Shown piece after piece: positions 8,238-16,069 of a stretch of 64,000 nucleotides of DNA. The position numbers and the translations under genes are program-made. Under the pieces are notes generated by a model that was not told the DNA's origin, searched no databases, and saw nothing but the letters and a program-made list of their open reading frames with translations. The stretch is from Roseobacter sp. SK209-2-6 (GTDB taxonomy: Bacteria > Pseudomonadota > Alphaproteobacteria > Rhodobacterales > Rhodobacteraceae), in the NCBI RefSeq assembly GCF_000169455.1, contig NZ_AAYC01000001.1, positions 334,001 to 398,000 of the forward strand. The letters are read 5' to 3'. Each line of letters begins with the position of its first letter. Position 1 is the first letter of the stretch.

Positions 8238-9794
8238 ATGGCGAACAAATCCGTGTTTGCATCGATCAAAGGCCGGCTGCTGCCGAAGGCAACTGCACAG
8301 AACGCGCATGGCGCTCCGGCCTACGCTTATTCCGATGCCCATGCTCTGGCACAGGTCGCCGTGACCGGGACCTTTGGGGGCATGTTCTATCAATCGCCGC
8401 AGGAAGAGCTGGAATACGTTCGGGATGTGGCCGAGGCCGTTGAGCCAAAGTTTCTGGCGCAGGCGGCAATCTATGCCCGGCAGTCGGGGTATATGAAGGA
8501 TATGCCCGCTGTTCTGCTGGCCATTCTCGCCCGGCGCGACCCGGTTCGGTTCCGCGCGGCTTTTGGCCGGGTGGTCGATAACGGCAAGATGCTGCGCACT
8601 TTTGTGCAGGTCATCCGGTCGGGTCAGACAGGGCGCAAGTCTCTGGGGTCTGCACCGAAAGCGATGGTGCAAAACTGGTTGAACACCGCGACCGACCGGG
8701 CGCTGTTGAACGCCAATATCGGGAATGACCCGACTTTGGCGGACGTGATCAAGATGGTGCACCCGAAACCGGTCTCGGCCGAGCGGGAGGCGCTGTTTGC
8801 CTGGATCGTCGGGCGGCCGTGCAATCTGGCACGGCTGCCGCAGGCTCTGCAGGATTGGATCGCGTTTCGTGAAACCGGAAAGGGCCCGCTACCGGATGTG
8901 CCGTTCCAGATGCTGACGCAGTTGGAACTGTCGCCGGAACACTGGGCGCGGATCGCGCGCAAAGGCTCTTGGCAGATGGTGCGGCAGAACCTGAACACGT
9001 TCCAGCGTCATGGTGTTTTCAATGTGACCAAGAACGTGGATCATGTGGCTGCACTATTGCGCGACCCGCAGACCATCGCCAAGGCGCGTGCGTTTCCGTA
9101 CCAGCTGATGGTGGCGGCCCAGAACGTGACCGGTGAAATGCCGCGCGAGATCGTGGAGGCGCTGCACGATGCGATGGAGATCGCGGTGCAGAACGTGCCA
9201 AAGATCGACGGTCAGGTTGTCGTGTGTCCGGACGTGTCCGGCTCGATGACCTGGGCTGTGACTGGGTATCGCCCGGGGGCAACCTCGACCGTGCGGCACG
9301 TGGATGTGGCGGCGCTGGTCGCAGCGTCTTTCCAGCGCGTGAATCGCGGGTGCCAGGTTCTGCCGTTCGACTTCGACGTGCGCGATGTACGTTTGGAGCC
9401 GCGCGACACGATTCTGACGAACGCCGAGCGTTTGGCCGCATTGGCCGGTGGTGGGACGAACTGTTCCGCGCCGCTGAAGTGGCTGAACGACCGGGGCCGC
9501 GCGCCTGATCTGGTGGTGTTTGTATCTGATAACCAATCCTGGGTTGATGCCCGCAAAGGTGGTCAAGGCACAGCGATGCTGAAGGAGTGGGAGGCGATCA
9601 AGTATCGCAACCCAAAGGCCAAGCTGGTCTGCATCGACATCGCTCCATATGGGACAACGCAGGCGCAGACACGTGAAGATGTGTTGAATGTCGGCGGGTT
9701 CTCGGATGCGGTCTTTGATCAGATCGCGGCATTTGCCAATGGTCAGACCGGCCCAGACCACTGGGTTGGCGAGGTCGAAAAGATCGAACTTTGA
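8238..9794 (+). CDS. rsr: Ro60-like TROVE domain protein (Rsr)
   Basis: A 518-residue orthologue of the Ro60 autoantigen. Residues about 15-320 are the ring-forming TROVE/HEAT-like domain that binds Y RNA and the ends of misfolded RNAs. Residues about 325-510 are a von Willebrand A domain with a complete MIDAS signature: DVSGSM near 331-336, GGGTNCSAPL and FVSDNQSW. Start ATG 8238 has ACGAGGA eight bases upstream. In bacteria the protein works with Y RNAs and exonucleases in RNA quality control. The Y-RNA array begins eight bases after its stop, and an rtcB follows. This is the classical rsr-Y RNA-rtcB layout governed by RtcR. Confidence 0.95.
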   Translation: MANKSVFASIKGRLLPKATAQNAHGAPAYAYSDAHALAQVAVTGTFGGMFYQSPQEELEYVRDVAEAVEPKFLAQAAIYARQSGYMKDMPAVLLAILARRDPVRFRAAFGRVVDNGKMLRTFVQVIRSGQTGRKSLGSAPKAMVQNWLNTATDRALLNANIGNDPTLADVIKMVHPKPVSAEREALFAWIVGRPCNLARLPQALQDWIAFRETGKGPLPDVPFQMLTQLELSPEHWARIARKGSWQMVRQNLNTFQRHGVFNVTKNVDHVAALLRDPQTIAKARAFPYQLMVAAQNVTGEMPREIVEALHDAMEIAVQNVPKIDGQVVVCPDVSGSMTWAVTGYRPGATSTVRHVDVAALVAASFQRVNRGCQVLPFDFDVRDVRLEPRDTILTNAERLAALAGGGTNCSAPLKWLNDRGRAPDLVVFVSDNQSWVDARKGGQGTAMLKEWEAIKYRNPKAKLVCIDIAPYGTTQAQTREDVLNVGGFSDAVFDQIAAFANGQTGPDHWVGEVEKIEL

Positions 9795-9801
9795 AAACGG
9801 G

Positions 9802-9872
9802 TCAGGCGGAATGCCTGTGGGACTACAGCTTTGAACTCTGTCAGATGTCTCACAAACATCTTGTCCGCCTGA
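9802..9872 (+). ncRNA. Y-RNA-like gene 1 (short form)
   Basis: A 71-nt hairpin RNA. The outer stem is TCAGGCGGA / TCCGCCTGA (9 bp). An asymmetric internal loop follows, with AATGCC-type sequence on the 5' side and AACATCTTG on the 3' side. The inner stem is TGTGGGAC / GTCTCACA. The order stem, AATGC loop, second stem, with an A-rich and CTTG loop opposite, recurs in all six members and looks like the Ro-binding site of Y RNAs. It has no tRNA-like module; the apical loop is about 15 nt. Confidence 0.75.
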
Positions 9873-9886
9873 TCTTAACAGTCACT

Positions 9887-10017
9887 TCCTGGCGAATGCC
9901 GGTGGAACTACATACCCTACTGGTCGCGGGTTCGAATCCCGCCATCGCGCCCTGCGATGTAGCTCAGATGGATAGAGCAGTTGGCCCCAATGTTTCACCA
10001 AACCCTTGTCGCCGGGA
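9887..10017 (+). ncRNA. Y-RNA-like gene 2 with permuted tRNA module (YrlA-like)
   Basis: About 131 nt. Outer stem TCCTGGCGA / TCGCCGGGA, internal loop AATGC opposite AAACCCTTG, inner stem GGTGGAAC / GTTTCACC. The apical part is a tRNA read in permuted order: T arm GCGGG-TTCGAAT-CCCGC (9926-9942), acceptor 3' strand CATCGC (9943-9948), five-base loop, acceptor 5' strand GCGATG (9954-9959), D arm GCTC...GAGC (9962-9978). The Ro-binding stem stands where the anticodon arm would be. This is the architecture of bacterial YrlA RNAs. Confidence 0.85.
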
Positions 10018-10028
10018 CCCGAACAACA

Positions 10029-10114
10029 TCAGGCAGAATGCGGGTGGGACTACATCGCTGCTAACGATCCGCGCCCGCCAAAGGGCGCTGTCTCATCACC
10101 TCTTGTCTGCCTGA
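10029..10114 (+). ncRNA. Y-RNA-like gene 3 (short form)
   Basis: About 86 nt. Outer stem TCAGGCAGA / TCTGCCTGA (9 bp), loop AATGC opposite ACCTCTTG, inner stem GGTGGGAC / GTCTCATC. The apical part has two small hairpins, ATCG...CGAT and GCGCCC...GGGCGC, instead of tRNA arms. The outer stem differs from gene 1 by one compensated pair (G-C to A-T), which supports a conserved paired structure. Confidence 0.75.
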
Positions 10115-10132
10115 CCCAAACAGAAGGACAAA

Positions 10133-10271
10133 TCTCGGCGAATGCCGGTGGAACTACAGATTGTTAATCTCCGTGTCGCGGGTTCGAATCCCGCTCGCCC
10201 GAGCCCCTTGGGGGACGGACGATAGCTCAGTCAGGTAGAGCAGGCGTTTCACCAAACCTTTGTCGTCGAGA
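10133..10271 (+). ncRNA. Y-RNA-like gene 4 with permuted tRNA module (YrlA-like)
   Basis: About 139 nt. Outer stem TCTCGGCGA / TCGTCGAGA, loop AATGC opposite AAACCTTTG, inner stem GGTGGAAC / GTTTCACC. Inside are a hairpin AGATT...AATCT, a T arm GCGGG-TTCGAAT-CCCGC (10178-10194), an acceptor-like pairing TCGCCCG / CGGACGA with one mismatch closed by a C4/G4 hairpin, and a D arm GCTC...GAGC (10225-10241). It is the closest relative of gene 2 in the array. Confidence 0.85.
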
Positions 10272-10289
10272 CCCCAAATGAAAGAAAAA

Positions 10290-10445
10290 CCCCGGCGAAT
10301 GCCGAAGGAACTACATGGCACCAAACCGGGACAGGTCGAGTGGGTTCAACTCCCCTCCTTGCCGGCGCCCAGACGGAAAACGTATCTGCCCATTCAGATA
10401 CGGGGCGGGCCTCCCAAACTGTTTCTTCACCTTTTGTCGCCGGGG
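10290..10445 (+). ncRNA. Y-RNA-like gene 5 (T arm kept, D arm replaced)
   Basis: About 156 nt. Outer stem CCCCGGCGA / TCGCCGGGG (9 bp, perfect), loop AATGC opposite ACCTTTTG. The inner stem GAAGGAAC / GTTTCTTC is rewritten relative to genes 2 and 4 yet still pairs, which is strong covariation. A T-arm-like hairpin with TTCAACT loop is at 10338-10357. A perfect 8-bp hairpin CGTATCTG / CAGATACG (10381-10402) lies where a D arm would be expected. Confidence 0.75.
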
Positions 10446-10456
10446 CCAATGACATC

Positions 10457-10593
10457 TTGGGCGAATGCCCGCAGACCTACTGGGAGACGCACCCCGAAGG
10501 GGTGATATGGGCAACCATGTCGTGCTGGTTCAAACCCAGCCCGGAGCAATCCGGTGGCGGAATAAAACGGTTTGCGAACATCTTGTCGTCCAG
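10457..10593 (+). ncRNA. Y-RNA-like gene 6 (T arm kept, D arm not seen)
   Basis: About 137 nt, ending 24 bases before rtcB. Outer stem TTGGGCGA / TCGTCCAG with two G-U pairs, loop AATGC opposite AACATCTTG. The inner stem CGCAGACC / GGTTTGCG has a sequence unlike the other members but still pairs. It contains hairpin CACCCC-GAA-GGGGTG (10490-10504), a T arm GCTGG-TTCAAAC-CCAGC (10524-10540) and hairpin CCGGA...TCCGG (10541-10554). Confidence 0.75.
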
Positions 10594-10617
10594 CCAGTTT
10601 GGAAACACGAGTAGAAA

Positions 10618-12036
10618 ATGATGATGGAAGAAAAGACATATGATCCGGTTACCGGTGACCATCTGAAGGACTGGGGTCACCGTCCCGGCAAGCAATTCCC
10701 CACCCTGCTGGCGCGCGCAAATGAGATGCGGGCCGAAGGGTTTGGGCTGGTGCGTATCCGGCAGGAACTGGAGGGCGAGATCCCTCCGGTCGCACCGACG
10801 CTTGACCTGCGCGCACCCGGTGAGCTGGCGTTTCACGAGAATATCGACGCGGCAGATCCGGATGAGGAAGACAATGTCTCGAAAGTACGTGAAACCATGG
10901 CCGCGCTGATGCGGACACCGACGATTGAGGCCGGGGCGATCATGCCAGATGCCTGCCCAGCCGGGCCGGTTGGCACAATCCCCGTTGGCGGTGTTGCCGC
11001 CGCTCGGAATGCAATCCATCCGGGGATGCATTCAGCAGATATCTGTTGCTCGGTTATGATCACTGATCTGGGGAACGCCGACCCGCAAGCGGTGCTGGAT
11101 GCTGCGCAATCGGTGACGCATTTCGGCCCGGGCGGGCGTCCTCAGGGCCAACGCTTCACGACCTCGCTGAAACTGTTGGATGCGTTCCGCGAGAACCCGT
11201 TTCTGAACAACCCCAAATCCCTGCGCATGGCACAGGAACATATGGGGACACAGGGCGACGGGAACCACTTCCTGTTTGTCGGCCGGTCGCGCAAGACCGG
11301 ACGGACGGCGATTGTGACCCATCATGGCTCGCGTGGGCCCGGGGCGGTTCTGTATAAGAACGGCATGGTTGCGGCTGAGCGGTTCCGCAAGGAACTCTCG
11401 CCGCGCACGCCGAAACAGAACGCTTGGATTCCGGCGGATACCGAAGAAGGTCGGGACTACTGGGAGGCGCTGCAACTGATCCGTAAATGGACCAAGGCCA
11501 ACCATAACGCCATTCACCAAGCGACGGTCGAGGCCGCGCGGGTAGGCGATGTGGGCGAGCGGTTCTGGAACGAGCATAACTTCGTCTTCAAGCGGGGTGA
11601 TCTGTTCTACCACGGCAAGGGTGCAACCCCGGCCTGGGGCGATTACGCGACGGACGCAACAGGTCTGACGCTGATCCCGCTGAACATGTCCGAGTCGGTT
11701 CTGGTTGTGCGCGGAAAGGATGCAAGCCACGGTCTGGGTTTTAGTCCGCATGGGGCCGGGCGCAACTTCTCGCGGTCCGAGCACAAACGCCGGATGGGAT
11801 CGGTCACGCCGGATCAGATGCTGAAGGCGGAAACCGAAGGTCTGGATATCCGGTTCCATGCCGGTGGGGTCGATGCATCCGAGTTGCCATCCAGCTACAA
11901 AAGCGCGGACAGCGTTGTGGCGCAGATTAAGTCCTATAATCTGGCAGAGATTGAGGACTACATCGACCCATACGGCTGTATCATGGCCGGAGATGTGCCG
12001 CCGTTTTGGAAAAACAAGAAGAAGAGCCGTCGGTGA
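10618..12036 (+). CDS. rtcB: RNA-splicing ligase RtcB (Y-RNA-linked)
   Basis: A 472-residue RtcB ligase, distinct in length and sequence from the copy at 3.5 kb. Motifs in order: HSADICCSVM near residue 140 (metal-site Cys), GDGNHFLFVG, VTHHGSRGPG, HGKGATPAWGDY, and FSPHGAGRNFSR, whose His accepts GMP in characterised RtcBs. It seals 2',3'-cyclic phosphate or 3'-phosphate RNA ends to 5'-OH ends. Three consecutive ATG codons (10618, 10621, 10624) could start it; no strong Shine-Dalgarno is seen. It follows Y-RNA gene 6 by 24 bases and is probably co-transcribed with rsr and the array under RtcR. A hairpin covers its stop codon. Confidence 0.95.
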   Translation: MMMEEKTYDPVTGDHLKDWGHRPGKQFPTLLARANEMRAEGFGLVRIRQELEGEIPPVAPTLDLRAPGELAFHENIDAADPDEEDNVSKVRETMAALMRTPTIEAGAIMPDACPAGPVGTIPVGGVAAARNAIHPGMHSADICCSVMITDLGNADPQAVLDAAQSVTHFGPGGRPQGQRFTTSLKLLDAFRENPFLNNPKSLRMAQEHMGTQGDGNHFLFVGRSRKTGRTAIVTHHGSRGPGAVLYKNGMVAAERFRKELSPRTPKQNAWIPADTEEGRDYWEALQLIRKWTKANHNAIHQATVEAARVGDVGERFWNEHNFVFKRGDLFYHGKGATPAWGDYATDATGLTLIPLNMSESVLVVRGKDASHGLGFSPHGAGRNFSRSEHKRRMGSVTPDQMLKAETEGLDIRFHAGGVDASELPSSYKSADSVVAQIKSYNLAEIEDYIDPYGCIMAGDVPPFWKNKKKSRR

Positions 12037-12050
12037 AGCCCACCGACGGC
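12026..12050 (+). terminator. Strong hairpin over the rtcB stop codon
   Basis: GCCGTCGGTG and CACCGACGGC pair perfectly over 10 bp with a five-base loop. The rtcB stop codon lies in the hairpin. No T tract follows, so it may protect the mRNA 3' end or end transcription with Rho rather than act as a classic intrinsic terminator. Confidence 0.5.
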
Positions 12051-12249
12051 CCTGAAAACGCAACTCTAAACTATGTAGCGCAAAAAACTATGTGACGTTA
12101 GCTGCAGCATTTCTGACCCAACACAGAGAGCCATCATTCGTTGAATTTGCGGCGAAGGTGCCGAAAGAGATCGTGTTGAAAAACTCGTGTTTGATCGACA
12201 GAGGAACTGCTGTTTCACTTCTCCCTGCGAGGGGGAGGATCAGCCCTGA

Positions 12250-13211
12250 TGGGACCGGAGCAGGGGGCGCAAGCGGTGCTGTTCTACGCGGTCTCGCGGG
12301 AAGAGCACGTCCCCTAGGATCACTTCCTGTGGTTAATTGATCGGTTTGTCGATCTGGGTAGCATCCGGGGCTACCTTGCGAATTTCTACAACCATACTGG
12401 TCGCCTTTCCGTCGACCCTGAACTGTTGATCCAAATGCATTTGGTGGGATACTGTTTTGCCCCTCGCTCTCAGCGTCGGCTGTGCGAAGAGGTTCATCTG
12501 AACCTGGCGTACAGGTGGTTCTGCCGTTTTGATCTGAGCGACCCCGAGGACTGGGTAGCCCGCGAGACTGATCCCGTCGGCGCACCACCGGTGGTGCGCG
12601 AGTATCTCGACACGCTGGATGATGAGGCCCTCGGTGCCACTACCACAGCCAAACCCAAGCTTACCGCGCATGCTGACCCTGCCAGCCAATGGACCGCGGC
12701 GCGCAAAGGTCCCGCTTTCGTCGCTTGTTCAGACAAATACCTGATCGATACAGACCACGGGATCACCATGGTCGTAGATGCCAGTCGGTCGAACAAGACC
12801 GCCGAGGTGGGTACCATGCGCAAGATGCTCTAACGCACCAACGAGCGCTTTGGTGTGAAGCCCGGTTGGATTGCTGCTGATACGGCCTATGGGTCGTCCG
12901 ACAATTTGGTCCGGTTGGCACTGAAGGCCAAATGCTGCCCAAACACAGACATCCGCCGTAACCGCCACGAGGGATAAGAGATCATCCGAGTCTTCGCCTG
13001 CCATTGCACAGCCTCAGAGTTCAATCCGAAAGCGCAGGCACGGCGCACGAAAGTGGAGATGCTCTTTGCCCACTTCAAACGCATTCTTGGTCTCGGGCAG
13101 CTCTGATCACGCGGACCCTGCGGTGTTCAAGGCGAGTTCACCCTCCCACTCACCGCCCAAAATCCCCGGAAACTCACAAAGCTCAAACCAATGGTGTCTG
13201 CAACAGGATGA
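12250..13211 (+). pseudogene. Degenerate IS1182-like transposase
   Basis: A plus-strand reading frame can be followed with internal stops: an N-terminal part (ALFYAVSREEHVP-like, then SIRGYLANFY and DPELLIQMHLVGY), the conserved HLNLAYRWFCRFDLSD near 12500, and a DDE-side C-terminal part with KVEMLFAHFKRILGL near 13070 and GVQGEFTLPLTAQN near 13130. In-frame stops occur near 12316, 12831, 12976 and 13104. Residues between the N-terminal domain and the catalytic part are shortened. The family match comes from the LAYRWFCRF and EMLFAHFKRILGL motifs. It marks the right border of the RNA-repair island. Confidence 0.75.
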
Positions 13212-13360
13212 AAGGGCGGGCAGCCTTTCCACATCCAAATGAGATCATAGTGTTAGGCCGCCAAAACGGGGCAAAGCGGAGGATTTTTTTAGGAACCAGG
13301 TCAAATTTACTGAATGCTGGGGGAAGGACGAATGACTGCTTCGTTTAGCGTCCAGTACTT

Positions 13361-14527
13361 CTAACCCGCACGGGCTGCGCTTTCAGCAGGTTCTACTTGA
13401 TGCTTCCAAACCGCAATAATTAGCGCCGTAACTGTGACCAGTGCCACCTCAAACACAACCATTGCAGACAACAGGCCAAGCATATCAGCAAGGGCGCCGC
13501 TGGCGATTACTGGCAGAGAGAAGCCGAAGTAAGCGTAAACAAAGAGTCCTGCCGTCGCCCGCGCCCGGTTGTCCGGCGCACGCAAGGAGATCTCGGCCAA
13601 AGAGGCGAGATAGGTGAAGCCGTAGCTTGCTGCGCTGGTGATACAGGTGCCAATCAAAACCAATGCAAGCATTTTCATCCAGACACCCGCCAAAAGAACC
13701 AGGAAGCCAAGCGGGATCAGAAGGAAACCAAGCGCGAGGGCATGCCCGTTGGTCATGCGTCGTGCAATCGGCTGACACAGAAAACCGACGAAGATTGCGA
13801 GAAAGATGACGAGCCCGGTCCAACCTCCGAGATTGTTTTTGGCCAGCTCCAGCGGAACGACGGCGATAGTCATGCCGGTAGCGGACCATGCCAGCGCCAT
13901 TGCCACGCCAAATACCCATGTTCCTGCTGGAAATACCGGCAGACGCACAGGTGAAACTGGTCTCGGCTTGTCGATGGGGGGCAGTGTCAGGACTATAGAT
14001 GCCAGAATAGGAGCCGCTATAAACAGTGCAATGTAGCTGGTGGGCAAGAGCGTATGACCTTGCAGACCGAGGCTAATACCGGTTGCCAGCGCGCCACCAC
14101 CAAAGCCCAACGACGTTGCCGAAGTCACAATAAGGGCCGCGTTCTTGGCGCGTTCATCGCCCAGAATTTCCGTCATATAGGCGGTTCCGGCTGTCGTCGC
14201 GAGGCCAGTTCCGACCCCGAGCATGAAACGTGCGATCACCAAACTAATCCAGCTTGGGGCTTGCACCAGAAGCGCTGTCGCTGTTGCGCCAAGGATCAGT
14301 GCCAAAGCAATCGGAATCCGTCGTCCAATCCGGTCTGAGAGACCGCCGAGCAGCAACAGCGTCGGCATAAGGCCCCCGACATAGGCGGCAAATGCAATCG
14401 TTACGGCTGTCGCACCTACATTGCTCTCCGCCGCGTAGGCATCATAGAGGGGGGCCTGAAGATTCACGGCAAATGTCACAGTGAATAAGCCGAGGGCCAG
14501 AAATGAAATCGAGAGCGCTTTTGGCAT
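13361..14527 (-). CDS. MFS transporter, probable drug or metabolite exporter
   Basis: A 388-residue major facilitator protein with about 12 hydrophobic helices. The loop between helices 2 and 3 reads GGLSDRIGRRIPIAL, the family's signature. The ATG at 14527 is chosen because GAGG lies just before it; an upstream in-frame start would add 13 residues. It is divergent from a MocR-type regulator, with only 88 bases between them, so it is very likely the regulator's target. The substrate is not evident. Confidence 0.85.
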   Translation of the reverse strand: MPKALSISFLALGLFTVTFAVNLQAPLYDAYAAESNVGATAVTIAFAAYVGGLMPTLLLLGGLSDRIGRRIPIALALILGATATALLVQAPSWISLVIARFMLGVGTGLATTAGTAYMTEILGDERAKNAALIVTSATSLGFGGGALATGISLGLQGHTLLPTSYIALFIAAPILASIVLTLPPIDKPRPVSPVRLPVFPAGTWVFGVAMALAWSATGMTIAVVPLELAKNNLGGWTGLVIFLAIFVGFLCQPIARRMTNGHALALGFLLIPLGFLVLLAGVWMKMLALVLIGTCITSAASYGFTYLASLAEISLRAPDNRARATAGLFVYAYFGFSLPVIASGALADMLGLLSAMVVFEVALVTVTALIIAVWKHQVEPAESAARAG

Positions 14528-14573
14528 GGATGGACCTCGGAGATTGACTTGAGATCGAAATGCCACGATGAAG

Positions 14574-14598
14574 ATTGTATGACAATTTTTCTATTGTA
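14574..14598. promoter_or_regulatory. Direct and inverted ATTGTA repeats in the MFS-MocR gap
   Basis: ATTGTA occurs at 14574-14579 and 14593-14598 as a direct repeat 19 bp apart. ACAAT (14582-14586) makes an inverted repeat with the second copy. MocR-type regulators commonly bind such direct repeats between divergent genes, so this is a candidate operator. Confidence 0.4.
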
Positions 14599-14615
14599 CT
14601 AGGTGCAGTGAGATT

Positions 14616-15959
14616 ATGAAGAAACCTAGGTACCTGCGTTTGGCCGACATGCTTTCCAACGCGATCCAGGATGGCAAGCTGGCTCCAGGAACAAAACTAC
14701 CGACGCATAGAGCATTTGCAGAACAAGCTGGAGTAGCTCTCGCAACCGCGACGAGCGCCTACAGAGAGCTTGAAAAGAGGGGCCTGATTATTGGCGAAGC
14801 CGGTCGCGGTACATTCGTGCGCGACCTCGGATTGCCGCCAACGCTCGGCGTTCAGCAGACTGCTACAGATGATCTGATCGACCTTATCTTCAACATGCCG
14901 GGCGATGCATCTGATGCTGAAATGCTTCGCACAGGGCTCCGGCGACTGGCATCATCGGGCGACCTTGAGGCGATGTTGCGTTATCAACCTCACGGCGGAC
15001 GCGCACATGAACGCCGGATTATAGCTGAAAGCCTCTGCAGCACCCTCGGCCTCATTGACCCACAGTGCCTTCTGGTCACATCCGGTGGTCAACATGGCCT
15101 GGCAACCATAGCACTCGGACTGTTTCGATCTGGTGAGGCAATTGCAACCGACACTATTACTTATCCTGGCTTCAAATCCGTCTCGGTGCTGAAGGATATC
15201 GATCTCATTCCCGTTGAAGGCAAGCACGGTGTGATGAACCCGGATGAATTGGAACGACAATGCCAGGCGCGTAAGCTGAGGGCGATCTATCTAATGCCAA
15301 CAGTCCATAGCCCTTTAGGAACAGTCATGGATGTTGAGACACGTCTGCGTCTAGTCGAGATTGCACGCAAGCGTGATCTGTTGATTATTGAGGACGCGGC
15401 CTACGCCTTCCTTGAGACTTCGCCACCGCCTAGCCTCATGTCCCTAGCGCCTGAGCGGACGTTCTACGTGGGGGGATTTTCAAAAAGTATTGGGACTGGT
15501 TTGCGCCTCGGATATGTGATTGCTCCCAAATTACACATCGACAGACTTCTTGAGGTGATCAGGGCGACGACCTGGAACGCTCCAGCTTTGATCTCCGGGC
15601 TAGTCACCGGCTGGATCGAAGACGGCACGCTCACCAAATCCGAAGACGCGAGAAGGCGGGATGGAGCCGAACGTCAGCAGATCTGTCAGTCCGTTCTGGG
15701 GGGATCGGCAGTTCTCGGCCATCGCAACGCTGGTTTCGCGTGGTTGCCGCTCGAAAAGGGTGTCAGAGCTGATCCTATTGTTACACGCTTGAAAGAGCGC
15801 GGTATTTCAGCGACCGGGGCGCAACCATTTGCCACGACTGTTGCAGTGCCTCAAGCGTTACGACTGGCCTTTGGTGGTATTCCGAAAGATGAACTGCTTC
15901 AGGTCTTTCATATCGTCAGAGAGGTGGTCGAAGAGGCTTCGACGTCAATAAAATTCTGA
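14616..15959 (+). CDS. MocR-type (GntR HTH plus aminotransferase) regulator
   Basis: A 447-residue fusion. Residues about 5-70 are a GntR winged helix (KLAPGTKLPTHRAFAEQAG, RELEKRGLIIGEAGRGTFVR). Residues about 105-440 are a fold-type I aminotransferase-like domain. The PLP-binding lysine is in YVGGFSKSIGTGLRLGY near residue 292, and EDAAYAF supplies the conserved Asp that pairs with the PLP ring nitrogen. Such proteins sense amines or amino acids through PLP. It is divergent from the MFS exporter and probably controls it. Confidence 0.9.
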   Translation: MKKPRYLRLADMLSNAIQDGKLAPGTKLPTHRAFAEQAGVALATATSAYRELEKRGLIIGEAGRGTFVRDLGLPPTLGVQQTATDDLIDLIFNMPGDASDAEMLRTGLRRLASSGDLEAMLRYQPHGGRAHERRIIAESLCSTLGLIDPQCLLVTSGGQHGLATIALGLFRSGEAIATDTITYPGFKSVSVLKDIDLIPVEGKHGVMNPDELERQCQARKLRAIYLMPTVHSPLGTVMDVETRLRLVEIARKRDLLIIEDAAYAFLETSPPPSLMSLAPERTFYVGGFSKSIGTGLRLGYVIAPKLHIDRLLEVIRATTWNAPALISGLVTGWIEDGTLTKSEDARRRDGAERQQICQSVLGGSAVLGHRNAGFAWLPLEKGVRADPIVTRLKERGISATGAQPFATTVAVPQALRLAFGGIPKDELLQVFHIVREVVEEASTSIKF

Positions 15960-16069
15960 CAGCAGACTTTGGCGCAACCGCAGAGTAAGCCCGCTTCGTC
16001 CGCGACCTGTGAGTTGCCCTGATGAACTGTGGTTCGTCCCGTTTTCCGGACAGTTTGATTATTGAGCCT

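Noticed and set aside
9926-9978. A tRNA gene, because of the T arm TTCGAAT and a D arm
   Set aside because: The T arm precedes the D arm and there is no anticodon arm; the parts fit a permuted mimic in a Y RNA, not a functional tRNA.
9791-10621. Several open frames of 60-110 codons over the Y-RNA array on both strands
   Set aside because: They lack ribosome binding sites and family motifs, and the sequence is fully explained by repeated RNA structures with covarying stems.
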